Source: Trissonchulus latispiculum
Lineage: Eukaryota; Nematoda; Enoplea; Enoplida; Ironidae
Length of the DNA stretch: 64,000 bases
Direction of reading: 5' to 3'
Assembly: GCA_030248195.1 (NCBI GenBank)
Contig: JASAND010020963.1
Coordinates: 1 to 64,000 of the forward strand
Shown here: piece by piece, positions 9,474 through 20,357 of the stretch
Layout of the letters: each line of letters starts with the position of its first letter
How positions within the stretch are numbered: position 1 is the first letter of the stretch
Notes under the pieces: generated by a model
Told to the model about the DNA's origin: nothing
What the model saw: only the letters and a program-made list of their open reading frames with translations
The model's database searches: none
Made by a program: the position numbers and the translations under genes

Positions 9474-10508
9474 TTGGTCAAAATTCTCGTAGGAATTGCA
9501 TATTTTGCCAAAGCCAAGCAGTCTTTTCCTGTCGTCCAGCTCTTGTCTGAAATTCACAAAGGAAGCTTTCTTTCTTATTGGCTCACTGAATGGAAGTTGG
9601 CAGGGGCCCCTGCCCCCAAGCAAGTGGTTTGTGACATGTCTATAGCCATCCTGACTGCAGCACTACGATCTTTTACAGTGTATCCCGACTTAGATTCCTA
9701 CGTTAAGCAGCTTTGGTTCTTCCTAAATGGCGTATCTAAGGAGATTCCATCATGTTTTATCCGAATCGATTTCGCCCAGTTTCAGAAAGCTGCGTCGTCG
9801 TGGCCACAACTGAAAGGCATACCACACAAGATCCGTGAATTTTACTTGCGATGTATCGGACAGTTGGTTCAATCATCTTCGATTGAAACCATTTCTGCTT
9901 TGCTGGAGTCCATCTTTATTACTGCCCTTTCTGAAACAGAAGGAAACAGCCGGAGAAGTGGAATGCCTGTCCCATGTGAACGAAAGAAGCATGGTTTGAA
10001 ACAGTTGATTTCGGGTGCTAGTAAGGACGCTTTGGATCCTGATCCCCTGAAGGACCATGAAGACCCCAAGGACGATGAGGACTCTGAAGATAGTCCCCCT
10101 GAAAATCCTTTTCTAGATTTGGCAAAATCCATTGTCTGCCGCTGCCGCAAGGAGGAGTCTAACACTGATGATGGTGATCGCGACAACATTTTGTATCTAC
10201 CTAAAATGGTTGATCGTCTGGTCAAATCCTTCAAACTTTGTCCCCTGTGGTCAGCAGTCATGACAACAGCATTTAATTGCACCAATGCGACAGCTTCCAG
10301 TGCTGCAGTGGAATCCTATTTCAAAGACGTAAAGCATAACGACTTTGCAAACCGACTACCACTGAGAGTTGACGAATTCCTGACCGAGCATATTTCATTG
10401 ATAAATGGAACCATTAAGCTGGTGGCATGTTCCAATATGGCTGTTCACTCACGGGAAGTCCTTGGATGTCCAGGTCAGGCCAATACCAGTTCAGACCCAG
10501 ACCAATAA
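9474..10508 (+). CDS. DNA-transposon transposase-like protein (fragment)
   Basis: A 344-residue open frame. PVVQLLSEIHKGSFLSYWL followed by PKQVVCDMSIAILTAAL has the layout of a DDE transposase core around its second Asp (VVCDMS). Farther on, SSAAVESYFKDVKHNDF resembles the third acidic-residue region, and an acidic low-complexity linker (DPLKDHEDPKDDEDSEDS) lies between. I relate it to Mutator/KDZ-like transposases common in invertebrate genomes, but the exact superfamily is not settled. The first Asp region should lie upstream, where only G/C tracts are found, so the copy is 5'-truncated. A possible C-terminal piece of the same protein (LASTCALDSIVHSLACAC) lies at about 11,100-11,258. Confidence 0.6.
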   Translation: MVKILVGIAYFAKAKQSFPVVQLLSEIHKGSFLSYWLTEWKLAGAPAPKQVVCDMSIAILTAALRSFTVYPDLDSYVKQLWFFLNGVSKEIPSCFIRIDFAQFQKAASSWPQLKGIPHKIREFYLRCIGQLVQSSSIETISALLESIFITALSETEGNSRRSGMPVPCERKKHGLKQLISGASKDALDPDPLKDHEDPKDDEDSEDSPPENPFLDLAKSIVCRCRKEESNTDDGDRDNILYLPKMVDRLVKSFKLCPLWSAVMTTAFNCTNATASSAAVESYFKDVKHNDFANRLPLRVDEFLTEHISLINGTIKLVACSNMAVHSREVLGCPGQANTSSDPDQ

Positions 10509-10624
10509 CAATACCCACAGGTGTCCCCTGGCATTCGTCTGGTCAACGGCGCTAAATGGTTTCCAGTTCTGCGGGGCAGGGCTGATCCTTCCCTCAGTCA
10601 AGTAGGAATTTTAAGCCCCCAGGT

Positions 10625-10830
10625 CCTTAAATTATGCTACCGAGCTTGTGGGTCCAATATGCCATTCATTTCGGCTGTCCCTAATTTGGCCCTATTCCGG
10701 GCTTCCCCTTCTGACCCCATTGCTAAGACGTGTGCTGGGCTTGGAGGTGAAGACTCCCCATATAGATTCGTCCGCCGGCCGCCACAGAAGAAGAAGAAGA
10801 AGTTTGCGTTGCATGCAGAAATGGGCACTA
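10625..10830 (+). repeat. Repeat copy shared with 59.04-59.26 kb
   Basis: The stretch with CTATTCCGGGCTTCCC, GACGTGTGCTGGGCTTGGAG and CCCATATAGATTCG matches, on the opposite strand, sequence at about 59,035-59,260. It ends in a run of AGAAG triplets. It is probably a SINE-like or other retroposed fragment lying between the two transposon remnants. Confidence 0.5.
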
Positions 10831-10986
10831 TCCTTCTGGAGAAGCTCACGTCTGCTACCGCTGCCAAACTCCTGTTCATGTTTTGGAATTCTGTTCATAT
10901 CCAGTGGGAAACGATGAAGGTAAAGGTTATGGGGAAAAAGGGTTTGTGCAACTTGCCATTTCCAAACAGCTAAGGAAGCAGGCATT

Positions 10987-11258
10987 ATGGAAAGTCTTCA
11001 GTCAAAAGAAAATTGGCGAAATCAGGCTGAAGTTCAGAAAAGGAAGCGCCGATCATATCTTGAACCAAATCCGAATATTGCGACCTATGACTACAGCAAA
11101 TCCCAAGGATCCGTAGAAATAAAGATTATGAAGAACGGCAGCAGTTTGCGGCCAGTCAGAGTTCTATCGTCACAAATCCAGCTCGCATCCACTTGTGCTC
11201 TCGATTCCATTGTTCACAGCCTCGCATGTGCGTGCGCGGACAGTGACAGTTTCTTGGA
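10987..11258 (+). pseudogene. C-terminal fragment of a transposon protein
   Basis: This frame reads ...SLRPVRVLSSQIQLASTC and ALDSIVHSLACACADSDSFL, a Cys/Asp-rich C-terminal pattern seen in some invertebrate transposases. It may belong to the protein of 9474-10508, separated by decayed sequence. At about 11,259 the frame changes and the sequence becomes a MULE catalytic core, which suggests a junction between two elements. Confidence 0.4.
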
Positions 11259-12353
11259 ACAGGTGATACGACATTTAATTTCGATGAGTGCTATGTTTCC
11301 CCCTTTCTTTTCCGCCATGCCATTTTTGAAGATAATCCGGTCATCCCAGTGAGCTTCCTCATCCATGACAAGAAAACGACTGATCTCCATATCTCTCATT
11401 TTGAAGATTTGAAGAAAAAAGTACCATCCTTGGGATTATCCAGTCCCCCCATTGTAACGGACCGAGAAAGGGGGATTCGTCAAGCAGTAAAGTCGAGCCT
11501 GCCAAATCTAACGTCTGTGCTATGTTGGATCCACTTGAAGAATGATGTGAAGTTTATGGTTAAACAAAGCAATGGATCTAAGGATGACGTCAAGTTTTAC
11601 AGCGAAGAAGTGTGGAATCTGTTAGAAAGTAACACAGAGGCCGAATATATGACGAAGCTTGAAACCAAGAAGCAACCATGGTCAAGCAGATTTGTAAAGT
11701 ATTATGAAGACCACATTGCGCCTGACGTCGAATATTTGGGAAAATGGAAGCTGACCGAACTGGGGCTGTACTCTCCCTATAGCGGCATCACTACCAACCA
11801 GTCTGAAAGCTTCAACTCCATTCTGAGAAGCCTTCAAGATTGGCGTGGGGCTCCTCTTGACCTGATAGTTTTGGGCCTCTATCTCCTTCAAGCTTATTAC
11901 GCCAATGAAATTTCTCGTGGTATGTGTGGCCTTGGAACGTTCCGCCTGAAACCGGAATTCCTTTTTCTAAAGCAAGACCCAGAAGACATCGTATGGGAAA
12001 AATGCCTAAGCCCGGATGAAATTGTGGAGACACTAAAGTCAAGAAAAATTGTCAATGGGAATAACTGTCTTGAAGGTGATAGTGACACCAGTGGCGATCG
12101 TCCGGCCTCATATACTGATGAAAAAGATGACTGTGCTGAGAATCTCAAAAAGTTATCTGCTCATATGTCCGAGACTCCTTCTTCAGACCATTTTCGATCT
12201 GAGCTAGTAATGGATGACATCTGCTTTAATTCACAGTTCGGGGTATTTAATGTGCGTGGGATTGGCGGCAAGGTTGAAGTGGTGAAGGTGTTTCCAGGAC
12301 CCACATGTTCATGCAATTCGATCAAGAACTGTGTTATCACATCATGGCAGTGA
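11259..12353 (+). pseudogene. Mutator-like (MULE) transposase catalytic region
   Basis: Read in frame from 11,259. The first Asp is in TGDTTFNFDECYVSPFF, the second in PPIVTDRERGIRQAV followed by CWIHLKND, and the Glu in TNQSESFNSILRSLQ, which together form the MULE D-D-E core. Such proteins cut and paste elements that usually have long inverted ends and 8-11-bp duplications. The frame runs to a TGA at 12,351-12,353, just after CSC, the first half of a SWIM zinc finger; the second half (CYH) continues in the frame from 12,305, so a frameshift lies near 12,320-12,330. The N-terminal part of the protein is missing or replaced by the fragment upstream. Confidence 0.85.
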
Positions 12354-12780
12354 AGAAAAGATTGGGTGCGAAGCCGAACCTTTCAAGGAAACGAAAGTTC
12401 AATCTTCATGCCTTATCTCGTAATAGCCGACCTGGAAAAGGTCAGCTTGGTCAGAAGAAGCCTCGTGTTGATGATACGGATCCCGTAGCGCCAGATTCAG
12501 AATTGGCAATCACGGTTCAACCATCTACAGAGTCTGAGGAATCCACCAAGCCCAACACGACTCCGCGGGATGAACAAGATCAGCAACAAAAAGCTGCAGC
12601 TGAGGACGTGGATTCCTATCCGCATTTCCTGGAGGAAACTATCAGCGAGACCAGATCGTTTCAGCCAGCGACAGTTTCTGCCAGACGAGACGTTGCGAAG
12701 AAACTTGGTATCAATGGCGTGATACTTCCACCTCGTGCTACTCCTAACGAAGGGCTGGGAGAGCCAGGAAATGTGAGAAT
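12305..12780 (+). pseudogene. MULE transposase, SWIM-finger end and linker
   Basis: This frame provides ELCYHIMAVKKRLG, the CxH half that would pair with CSC of the previous frame to form a SWIM zinc finger (CxC...CxH). A long hydrophilic linker follows with serine, proline and glutamine runs. It leads towards the OTU domain, which again lies in a different frame (from about 12,772). Confidence 0.6.
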
Positions 12781-13209
12781 GATCGTTGCGGTGGAAATTG
12801 CTTTTTCCGCGCAGTGTCGGATGTTCTTACCGGGTCACAGGAGCATCATATTTTGATCCGCAAAGCTGTGGTGGACGCGATGACATCACCTTTGTACCGA
12901 AACAGTGTGGAAGCAGTGATGCAAGAAAGCCCTGAACTGTACTTGGAAACGTCAGGTATAAAGAACAATGGGACCTGGGCAACGGAAAAGGAGATTTTGG
13001 TGGCAGCCGCTTTATTTGGCTTAGATTTCGAAATCTACTGTAAGTTTGGAGGGGCCACCACCTGGCTCCGCTACAAAGCTGCCAGGTCCTGCCGATCTGG
13101 TGATACTCCATCTACAGCCGGTGCTATTTACCTAAGAAATCTGTCCCACCATTTCGATGTGGTCGTGAGTGTAAAGGACATTGAAGACGAAGAAGAAGAA
13201 ACCGAGTGA
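12772..13209 (+). pseudogene. OTU cysteine-protease domain of the MULE element
   Basis: The frame contains GGNCFFRAVSDVLTG, the OTU active-site Cys box, followed by IRKAVVDAM, a central region with TWATEKEILVAAALFGLDF, and IYLRNLSHHFDVVVSV with the catalytic His. OTU proteases cleave ubiquitin chains; some MULE elements carry one fused or next to the transposase, with an unknown role in transposition. The product ends in EDEEEETE. A frameshift separates it from the linker upstream, so this copy cannot make the full fusion. All core OTU residues I can see are present. Confidence 0.75.
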
Positions 13210-13646
13210 ACTTTCATCTTTTGTGATGATCTCATTTCATACCACTGATCTCGCATTCTCTTGGACCTCAGTCAAGTATTTGTAATCTTCAGGAATATAT
13301 ACATTGTGATGTAGAATTTTTGAACCTTTAGTGCTGTTTCAGTTAAACTTTGAGCCTAAATTTTGGAAACGAAACTAAAGCTAAGCAAGGCAAAGATGGC
13401 AGCTAGCCCAGTGGCTGAAACAGAATTATATTTGTCATAACACTAAATCAGACAATGAACTGAAACACCACCAAAATAATCTGTAGTTCCGAATTTTTAC
13501 TTGTTTGCAGCATTTTAATGTTTCAATTTGTGCCTTATGTTGCCAATAAACGTTTTGATGAGCTTTGTTCCTAGTAGGTTACGAGTCTTCGCCGGGTGTG
13601 TTTGGGCCGGGTTTTACATAGTTTTATACCCGAACCCCCCCAACGA
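13210..13646. other. MULE 3' flank, no gene seen
   Basis: AT-rich sequence after the OTU stop. It contains an AATAAA at about 13,544 that could serve as a polyadenylation signal. No inverted end pairing with a left end was found. Confidence 0.4.
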
Positions 13647-15395
13647 TTTTTGGACCCAAAAAGTTAGCTGAATTTGGTCGAAAAATGGTCATTTTTTGAA
13701 AAATTTTGACCTAAAATCGCTTTAAAACGGTGCATAAACACCTAAAACGTTAAGAACAAGCCTAATTTTGATGAAAAAAGGGCTAAATTACAAAAAATTT
13801 TCCATTTTTTGGCCATTTTTCGAAATTTCTGAGGGTCCGAATTCTGGGGGGGAGGGTTGGGGGAGTACCCCCATCACATTTCGGAGGTCGGCCAAGATTT
13901 ACCCCCCCAGACCCAAAGTTCCAGGGAAACAATGTTGTAGGGTATAAAGGGCGAGTCTGGGGTCTCGCGAGCAAACCATGGATGTAAAAAGTAAAATGCC
14001 GTAAAATTGTTGCTGGAGGAACGTCGGTTCTTGTAGGATGTTGATTGTAACATAATACGCCGTAGCATTGTAAAGCCGACGCTTTATGAGTATTAAAACT
14101 TCTTCTTCTTCTTCTTCTTCTTCTTCTATCCAGTTTGGCGCTTCTGATCATGGACCAGATTTTGTAGCTTGTCATTAATTTCCTTAAAAGCTTATTCAAA
14201 GGAATTAACTTCAGCTTTCGTCGTCTTATCGGTGGCTATTGCCTCTATCTGTATAGACATTGCGCAGGAGGAGCTGTAAACAGCTGTCAAATAGTAGGAT
14301 TTTGGTGGGATCCCCGAGCCAAATTTGGACCTTCTACTCCCCCCCCCAAATCAAACAGGTGGTACAGCTATGGCTCAAACCCCCTCCCCATAGGTGTGTT
14401 AGAGGAGGGGGTGGGGGTGGGCATAGTTTCACCAAGGGGGGTTTTACTTTACCCCCTCCCAGATTTTTTGACTTTCCCTCTCCCCATTTTTGGTTACCCT
14501 CCCCGAAACCCCCCAGCACTTTTTGGGACCAAAAGGTTAGCTAAACTTTGCCAAAAAAATGGTCTTTTTTGAAAAATTTTCCTCAAATTTTGGATTAGAA
14601 TTGCTTCAAAACCGTGTAAAAGCCTAAAACCATTAAAACAAGTTTTGACGAAAACTTTGACGAAAAAAGCGTTAAAATACAGAAAAATTTGCGTTTTTAT
14701 GCCATTATTTGAATTTTCGGAGGTCGGAAGTTTGGGGGGGGGTTGGAGGGGGCTACTCCCCATCACCATTGTTTCCTTGGGGGGGGGTTGGGGGGGTATC
14801 CCCACCAGTGGCGGCGCCAGGGTGGGGGGGCCCGGGGGCCGCGGGCCCCCCCCTTTGGGGTGTCGGAGCCCCCCCTTGAAAAATTCTTTCGCTGTTTATA
14901 TGCATAATTTGATTCGAGTGTTTTTAAGAAATTTTCTTAAAAAATCGGCAAAGTTTTGCTAAAAATCGAAAAATTTTTGCTAAAATTTGGGAAATTTTTT
15001 GGAAAATGAAGGTAAAATTTGCTAAAATTTGGCAACAATTTTGGATTTCCCAAAAAAAGGTCGCCGGATTTTATGGTCGGGCCTCCCTTCAAAAAATCCT
15101 TGCGCCGCTACTGATCCCCACCCCCAAAATTTTCGACCAACTTTAACCCCCCCCCCAGATTTGGACCCAAAAAGTTAGCTAAATTTGGCCGAAAAATGGT
15201 CATTCATTTTTTGAAAAATTTTTCTAAAATTTTAAATTTTTCTAAAATCGCTTTAAAACGGTGCAAAAACGCTTAAAACGTTAAAAACATGCCTTATTTT
15301 GATGAGAAAAGGGCTGAATTACAGAATATTTTGCATTTTTTGGCCATTTTTCGAAATTTCTGAGGTCCAAATTCTGGGGGGGGGTACCCCCATAA
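13647..15395. repeat. Three copies of a dispersed 220-bp repeat in G/C-tract DNA
   Basis: Copies start near 13,647, 14,521 and 15,160 with TTTTGGACCCAAAAAGTTAGC and run through CGCTTTAAAACGGTG and GGCCATTTTTCGAAATTTCTG to a long G run. A fourth copy lies at 26,908-27,145. Between copies are poly-G/poly-C tracts and AT-rich filler. No coding potential beyond composition artefacts. Confidence 0.75.
14040..14130. repeat. Possible SINE/LINE 3' tail with (CTT)n
   Basis: GTAGCATTGTAAAGCCGACG and TTTATGAGTATTAAAA precede about nine CTT repeats, the look of a non-LTR retrotransposon 3' end. The body is not recognised. Confidence 0.35.
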
Positions 15396-15965
15396 CATTG
15401 CGGGGGTCGACCACCAAAATCCCAAGATTTACCCCCCCCCCGGGCCCCGAGACCCAAGTTCCAGGGAAACTATGCCCATCACTTTTCGGGAGTCGACAGC
15501 CAAATTTTCGAAGTTTACCCTCCCCCAACCAAAATTTCCGGTGAAACTATGGGGGTGGAACCCCTCCCCCAAATGGAAGGGTCGCAGTTCGCCAACCCTC
15601 CCCCTAAAAAGTTTTTGCTACCCCTCCCCCCAAATCGGCCTTCGACCGACCCCCCCCTAATTTTCAACCCCCTGTCTAAAGTTTTGAAAATTTTTATATA
15701 GCCAAAAATTCGAAATTTTTTAAACAATTAGCGAAAAATTGCTAAACGTCGCTTAATTACCTTAAAAATAGCTAAAAATAGCTGAAATTTAAGAAAATTT
15801 TAAAGTTTTTTCAGGAAAAAACAAGACAAGCATGGTAAGTCATTTTTACCGTTGCTAAAAACAACCGTAGTATCAAATTAATAATTTCCCGTATCATCGG
15901 ATAAGAACTATAAGATCGGCCAGCAGCCACACTTACTCATATATAGTCATATTATATATATATAT
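15396..15965. other. G/C-tract and AT-rich intergenic DNA
   Basis: Poly-C/poly-G runs to about 15,670, then AT-rich sequence with GCTAAAAATAGCT-like words and a TATATATATA tract near 15,955. No gene is seen. Confidence 0.5.
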
Positions 15966-16121
15966 GTGAAAGGTTGAAATCAGGATCTGAAAGATGATAA
16001 GAAAAGTGTCCAGGGCGGGGATCGAACCGCCGAGCTTTGGTTTAAGAAGTAGAACGCTCTACCACTGCGCCACATCCCCGGACAGGGAGACTAGACTAGT
16101 ACACTGATTTCAACCTTTCTG
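15966..16121. mobile_element. Inverted-repeat unit enclosing a tRNA-like sequence
   Basis: GAAAGGTTGAAATCAG at about 15,968 and its exact reverse complement CTGATTTCAACCTTTC at about 16,104 bracket a tRNA-like body. A second copy of the left side with the tRNA-like region, truncated at AGAACGCTCT, lies at about 16,452-16,550. Both are followed by GGGTTGCTGATATTTA. Confidence 0.55.
16009..16082 (-). tRNA. tRNA-like sequence (probable pseudo-tRNA or SINE head)
   Basis: On the minus strand, 74 nt. The ends TCCGGGG and CCCTGGA pair over 7 positions with one G-T. GTGGCGCAGTGGTAGAGC resembles the A box and D arm, and GGTTCGATCCCCGCC the B box and T arm. The anticodon stem does not pair well, and the spacing before the D stem is too long, so an acceptor identity cannot be assigned. 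A tRNA-derived element is more likely than a working tRNA. Confidence 0.45.
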
Positions 16122-16451
16122 GGTTGCTGATATTTAACATACTCCCCTTGCTAATTTGAAATTCGGCCTCGAATTTCCAGGAATTGCAGGTCGGGTCCTC
16201 AAATGAAAGCACCATTGTGGTCTAAGGGCGGCTCCCCGGCTGCCTCATAACCCGAGGCCATATCATACTTCATTCTTCTTCATAGCCGGGAGCCTTTACA
16301 AATCAAAGAACCATATACAATAACCCTTAGCACCACGAGGACCACCATAACCAAACCAAATATATCTCAAGGACCTGCAATTCCACCATTCCCAGGCATC
16401 ATAAACGACTTCATCTCCTCAGAGCTGCAAGGACACGGCACGGTCGCCAAA

Positions 16452-16550
16452 TGTGAAAGGTTGAAATCAGGATCTGAAAGATGTGAAGAAAAGTGTCTAG
16501 GGCGGGGATCGAACCGCCGAGCTTTGGTTTAAGAAGTAGAACGCTCTGGG
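16452..16550 (-). repeat. Second, truncated copy of the tRNA-like unit
   Basis: Repeats GTGAAAGGTTGAAATCAGG through GCTTTGGTTTAAGAAGTAGA and stops inside the D arm, directly joined to GGGTTGCTGATATTTAGC. The 5' part of the tRNA-like body is absent. Confidence 0.7.
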
Positions 16551-17457
16551 TTGCTGATATTTAGCATATATATATGTGGAGGCAAGAATTTTGTAATGTT
16601 GCAAAGTGATACTGCATAGTGGATAAAATGAAGCAGAGGTTAGCTGTTCGAATTGAGCATTGAGGCTGAGACTGTTTGAGACTGATTGAGTCTTCTTCTG
16701 TATTCTGTATTGTTTTCTGTATCGTATTGGCTAAGGGGATTCTACTTGACTGTGTGTAAATTTCTGCTTGCTTGATTCTGCGTAAATTCTGTGTCTCATT
16801 CTATTTTCTGCATTTGATTCTGAGACTGTATTAGCTAAAATTCTGTATCTAATTTTGTTCTGTGTATTTGATTCTGGGACTGTAATAGCTACGGTATTAT
16901 TCCTCGAACGCAGGTTATTTTTCATATTTCCATTTGGTATAATTGGTAGTCTGTGAGTGTCGCCGCTTTTGCGGTTCGCTGTTTGAAGATGTTTGCTGAA
17001 CTATGTTTGATGAGATTGGGAAGGTCTTTGTGAAGAAAGTTGAAAAGAAATGCATTTTGGAAATTTATGGACCTGTTTACGAAAAAGCTCAAAATTTGGG
17101 GACTTATCTCCCCAGGAAACTAAGTGGGGTCAAGACGTCCGAATTTGGGAAGTTTGGGAGCCTACTTCACCCCACGAGCTGAGTTCATACGTCACAGAGA
17201 AGTGACGTATGATAATACACGCACGCACAAAACACACTACATGAAGGGGAGCCGCAAGCTCCGCCCTACACGTCACGCACACTATGATTGACAGGTCTTC
17301 CCCAAACCCTGAAAATTTTGCCAAATTTCAAATCAGTCGTGGTTTGGCAGCCCAGTGATACAGTTGTGCTCTTACGCCTTGTTTTGGCTTATTCAGTTTT
17401 TTGACCATTCCATTGACCAGACCATTTGACCAGACCATTTTTGACACCTTCATCTGA
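16551..17457. other. Intergenic DNA without a gene
   Basis: TTCTGTATT-rich sequence (16,680-16,920) with an imperfect repeat (ATTCTGAGACTGTATTAGCT and ATTCTGGGACTGTAATAGCT). At 17,186-17,211 there is a perfect 10-bp hairpin, CATACGTCAC and GTGACGTATG with a 6-nt loop. No coding sequence is supported. Confidence 0.5.
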
Positions 17458-17620
17458 AAATGGTTGCCCATAAAAGGGCAGTTGGGATAAGGAATTTTCG
17501 AATAAATATCGCTAAAAGTTACTTGATATACCATTCTAAGCCGTGTCCTAGCAAATACACCGGCTCATCTTGACTAACGAGTTCGAAAAACAACTGATAA
17601 TAGGCGTTTCCAGAGAACCT
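17458..17620. repeat. Dispersed repeat also found at 24.74-24.90 kb
   Basis: GGTTGCCCATAAAAGGGCAG, GTTGGGATAAG, CTCATCTTGACTAAC and TAGGCGTTTC occur in the same order at both sites. The first words form a small hairpin (TGCCC...GGGCA). Confidence 0.7.
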
Positions 17621-17857
17621 GAACCGCCCCTTTCGATTTTTAAAAATTTAAATTTTAAATTCCCTGCCCTGGTCGACTGAGTGGGGGTAGAGCGATGAAA
17701 TTCACGGATGCACACCTTCTTTTCACGCTCTTCAAAATGAGGTATGAACCAACCCTGCACCCCTTCCCAATCTCGAGATCTAGGGGAGGGGGCACCCACC
17801 TGCTAATAATAATAAGAATAACTAGCGCTACTGCAAGAATGTGTTGCCCACAACTGG

Positions 17858-18615
17858 TTTTTCTGTTTATTTTTCTGCCATAACTTTCACCAGAAGCATT
17901 TCCGGAAAATACGGTAATGATGAAAACTACTCAGCACGACGAGCTCTTTCATTTGAATACCATATCGACCACTTTCGGAAAATTTTTTCAAAATCCGGAA
18001 TTTTCCGGATCGAATATCTCGAAATCCGTAAATTTTCCGGAAATTTCGATTTCAGTTTCGAAATCAGCGTGGTCGAATTACCCTATGACCAACTTTTGAG
18101 CGAAATCGGAGACAAAAAATTTTTCAACCCAAAATCCGGATTTTCGTGAATTCCCGGATTTTCAGTTTTTCGGCCGTAACTTTCGCTACACGCATTTCCG
18201 GAAAATGTCGCAAGAAGGAAAGTTGTTCAGCTCGACGAGCTCTTTCGTTTGAGTACCATATCGACCACTTTTGGAGAAATTTTTCAAAATCCGGAATTTT
18301 CCGGGTCGAATATCTCGAAATCCGGAAATTTTCCGGAAATTTCGATTGCAGTTTCGAAATCAGCGAGGTCGAGTTACCCCATGACCAACTTTTGAGCGAA
18401 ATCGGAGACAAAAAGTTTTTGACCAAATTTTGGATTTTGAAATTTCGCCTTGGTCCCCCCTTACCAACCGAAAAATTCCGGGATTCGCCATTCCAGGAAT
18501 CCGGAAGGTATCGGAACCAACTTGCTTCCCGGAGATGTCCTAGTCAAGGGCTTCAAAATGAGGTATCAACCACCCCTGTACCCCTTCCCATTCTCGAGAT
18601 CTAGGGGGGGGACAG
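17858..18615. repeat. Type-A repeat pair 1
   Basis: Two head-to-tail type-A units. Each opens with CATAACTTTCGC, then GTCGCAAGAAGGAAAGTTG, CGACGAGCTCTTTCGTTTGA, ACCATATCGACCACTTT, AATCCGGAATTTTCCGG, TCGAATATCTCGAAATCCG, and ends near ATGACCAACTTTTGAGCGAA. The second unit of a pair continues through CCTTGGTCCCCCCTTACC to CCAATCTCGAGATCTAGGGG and an ATA tract. Confidence 0.85.
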
Positions 18616-18689
18616 ACGGATAATAATAATAACAAGCAAATTGGCATGAATGGGTTGCCGCTGGCATTTTTCCTCTTATAAACGGGATA

Positions 18690-19430
18690 AGTCAATTATC
18701 CTACGATATTACTCCTTGTCCCTATGACAAATTTTTATATATTCAACGAAAGCTTTCGAATGATACCCATATTGTGGAGTTTCGACAACTTTTAATTTTG
18801 ACCAATTTTGACTGGTTTCGGCCTTTTTTGACCCCTTTCATGCCCCGTAACTAATTTTCTGTACATTTTGGTGCTTTAGCCCTATTACAACTTTTTATCT
18901 ACTCAACGAGTGCTTCCGAATGACACCGGTATCGACCGGATCCGACAATTTTCAATTTTGACCCATTTCGGCCGGTTTTGGCCATTTTTGACCCCTTTGG
19001 GGCCCCGTAATTCATTTACTGTACATTTTGGTGCTTTGAACCTATTACAACTTTTTATCTACGCAATGAGAGCTTTCGAATGATACCGATATGAGTCCGA
19101 TCTGAGAACTTTCAAATTTGAGCCATTTTGGCCGTTTTTGGCCATTTTTCACCATTTTTCGCCTCATAACTCAAAATGAGTGCATTTTCAGGTCTTGACC
19201 CTATTACAACTTTTTCATTACTCGCCGAGAGCTTTCGAATGATACCAAAATTAGCTCATTTGGACGACTTTCTTATTTTACTCATTTTTACTCACGGGGG
19301 TGCTCCGGGAGCACCTCTACTCCCCCGGGGCTCCCCGCGCTTCCGGGAGCAGTTCAAGTCAAGACCTTCAAAATGAGGTATCAACCACCTCTCTACCCCT
19401 TCCCAATCTCGAGATAGAGGGGGGGGACAA
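18690..19430. repeat. Type-B repeats, block 1
   Basis: Four tandem units of about 160 bp marked by GAGAGCTTTCGAATGATACC, CCTATTACAACTTTTTA and GGCCATTTTTGACCCCTTT. The last unit runs into the hairpin GGTGCTCCGGGAGCACC and the closing segment TCAAAATGAGGTATCAACC. Confidence 0.85.
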
Positions 19431-19481
19431 GAATCCGGAGAAGAAATAATAATAATAAATAACGGACATACCCAAGTTAAA

Positions 19482-19512
19482 GGGTTGCCTTTTTGTGAAA
19501 AAGCGGCAACCC
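19482..19512. repeat. Hairpin cassette in an ATA tract
   Basis: GGGTTGCC and GGCAACCC pair perfectly around a 15-nt loop. The cassette sits between AATAATAAT tracts and carries the leader ACGGACATACCCAAG. Confidence 0.8.
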
Positions 19513-19555
19513 AATAATAATAACTAGCGCTACTGCAAGAATGTGTTGCCCACAA

Positions 19556-20310
19556 CAGGTTTTTCTGTTTATTTTCTGCCATAACTTTCGCTAGACTCAT
19601 TTTCATAAAATGTCGCAAGAATGAAAGTTGTTCAGCTTGACGAGCTCTTTCGTTTGAGTACCATATCGACCACTTTTGGAGAAATTTTTCGAAATCCGGA
19701 ATTTTCCAGAGCGAATATCTCGAAATCCGGAAATTTTCCGGAAATTTCGATTCCAGTTTCGAAATCAGCGTGGTCGAATTACCCTATGACCAACATTTGA
19801 GGGAAATCGGAGAGAAAAAATTTTTAAGTACAAAATCCGGGTTTTCGTGAATTTTCGGGTTTTCAGTTTTTCGGTCATAACTTTCGCCAGACGCATTTTT
19901 ATAAAATGTCGCAAGAAGGAAAGTTGTTCAGCTTGACGAGCTCTTTCGTTTGAGTACCATATCGACCACTTTTGGAGAAATTTTTCAAAATCCGGAATTT
20001 TCCGGAGCGAATATCTCGAAATCCGTAAATTTTCCGGAAATTTCGATTTCAGTTTCGAAATCAGCGTGGTCGAGTTACCCTATGACCAACTTTTGAGCGA
20101 AATCGGAGACAAAAAATTTTTGACCAAATTTTGGATTTTGAAATTTCGCCTTGGTCCCCCCTTACCATTCGAAAAATTCCGGGATTCGCCATTCCCGGAA
20201 TTCGGAAGGTATCGGACTGCCCAACTGAGGATCCAATGTCCTAGTCAAGGGCTTCAAAATGAGGTATCAACCACCCCTGTACCCCTTCCCAATCTCGAGA
20301 TCTAGGGGGG
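19556..20310. repeat. Type-A repeat pair 2
   Basis: Same two-unit structure as pair 1, preceded by ACTAGCGCTACTGCAAGAAT and GTGTTGCCCACAACAGG, which precede every full pair. Confidence 0.85.
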
Positions 20311-20320
20311 GGACAGACGG

Positions 20321-20355
<35 letters not shown>

Positions 20356-20357
<2 letters not shown>

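Noticed and set aside
9196..9550. Proline/glycine-rich frames on both strands
   Set aside because: Composition artefacts of poly-C/poly-G tracts.
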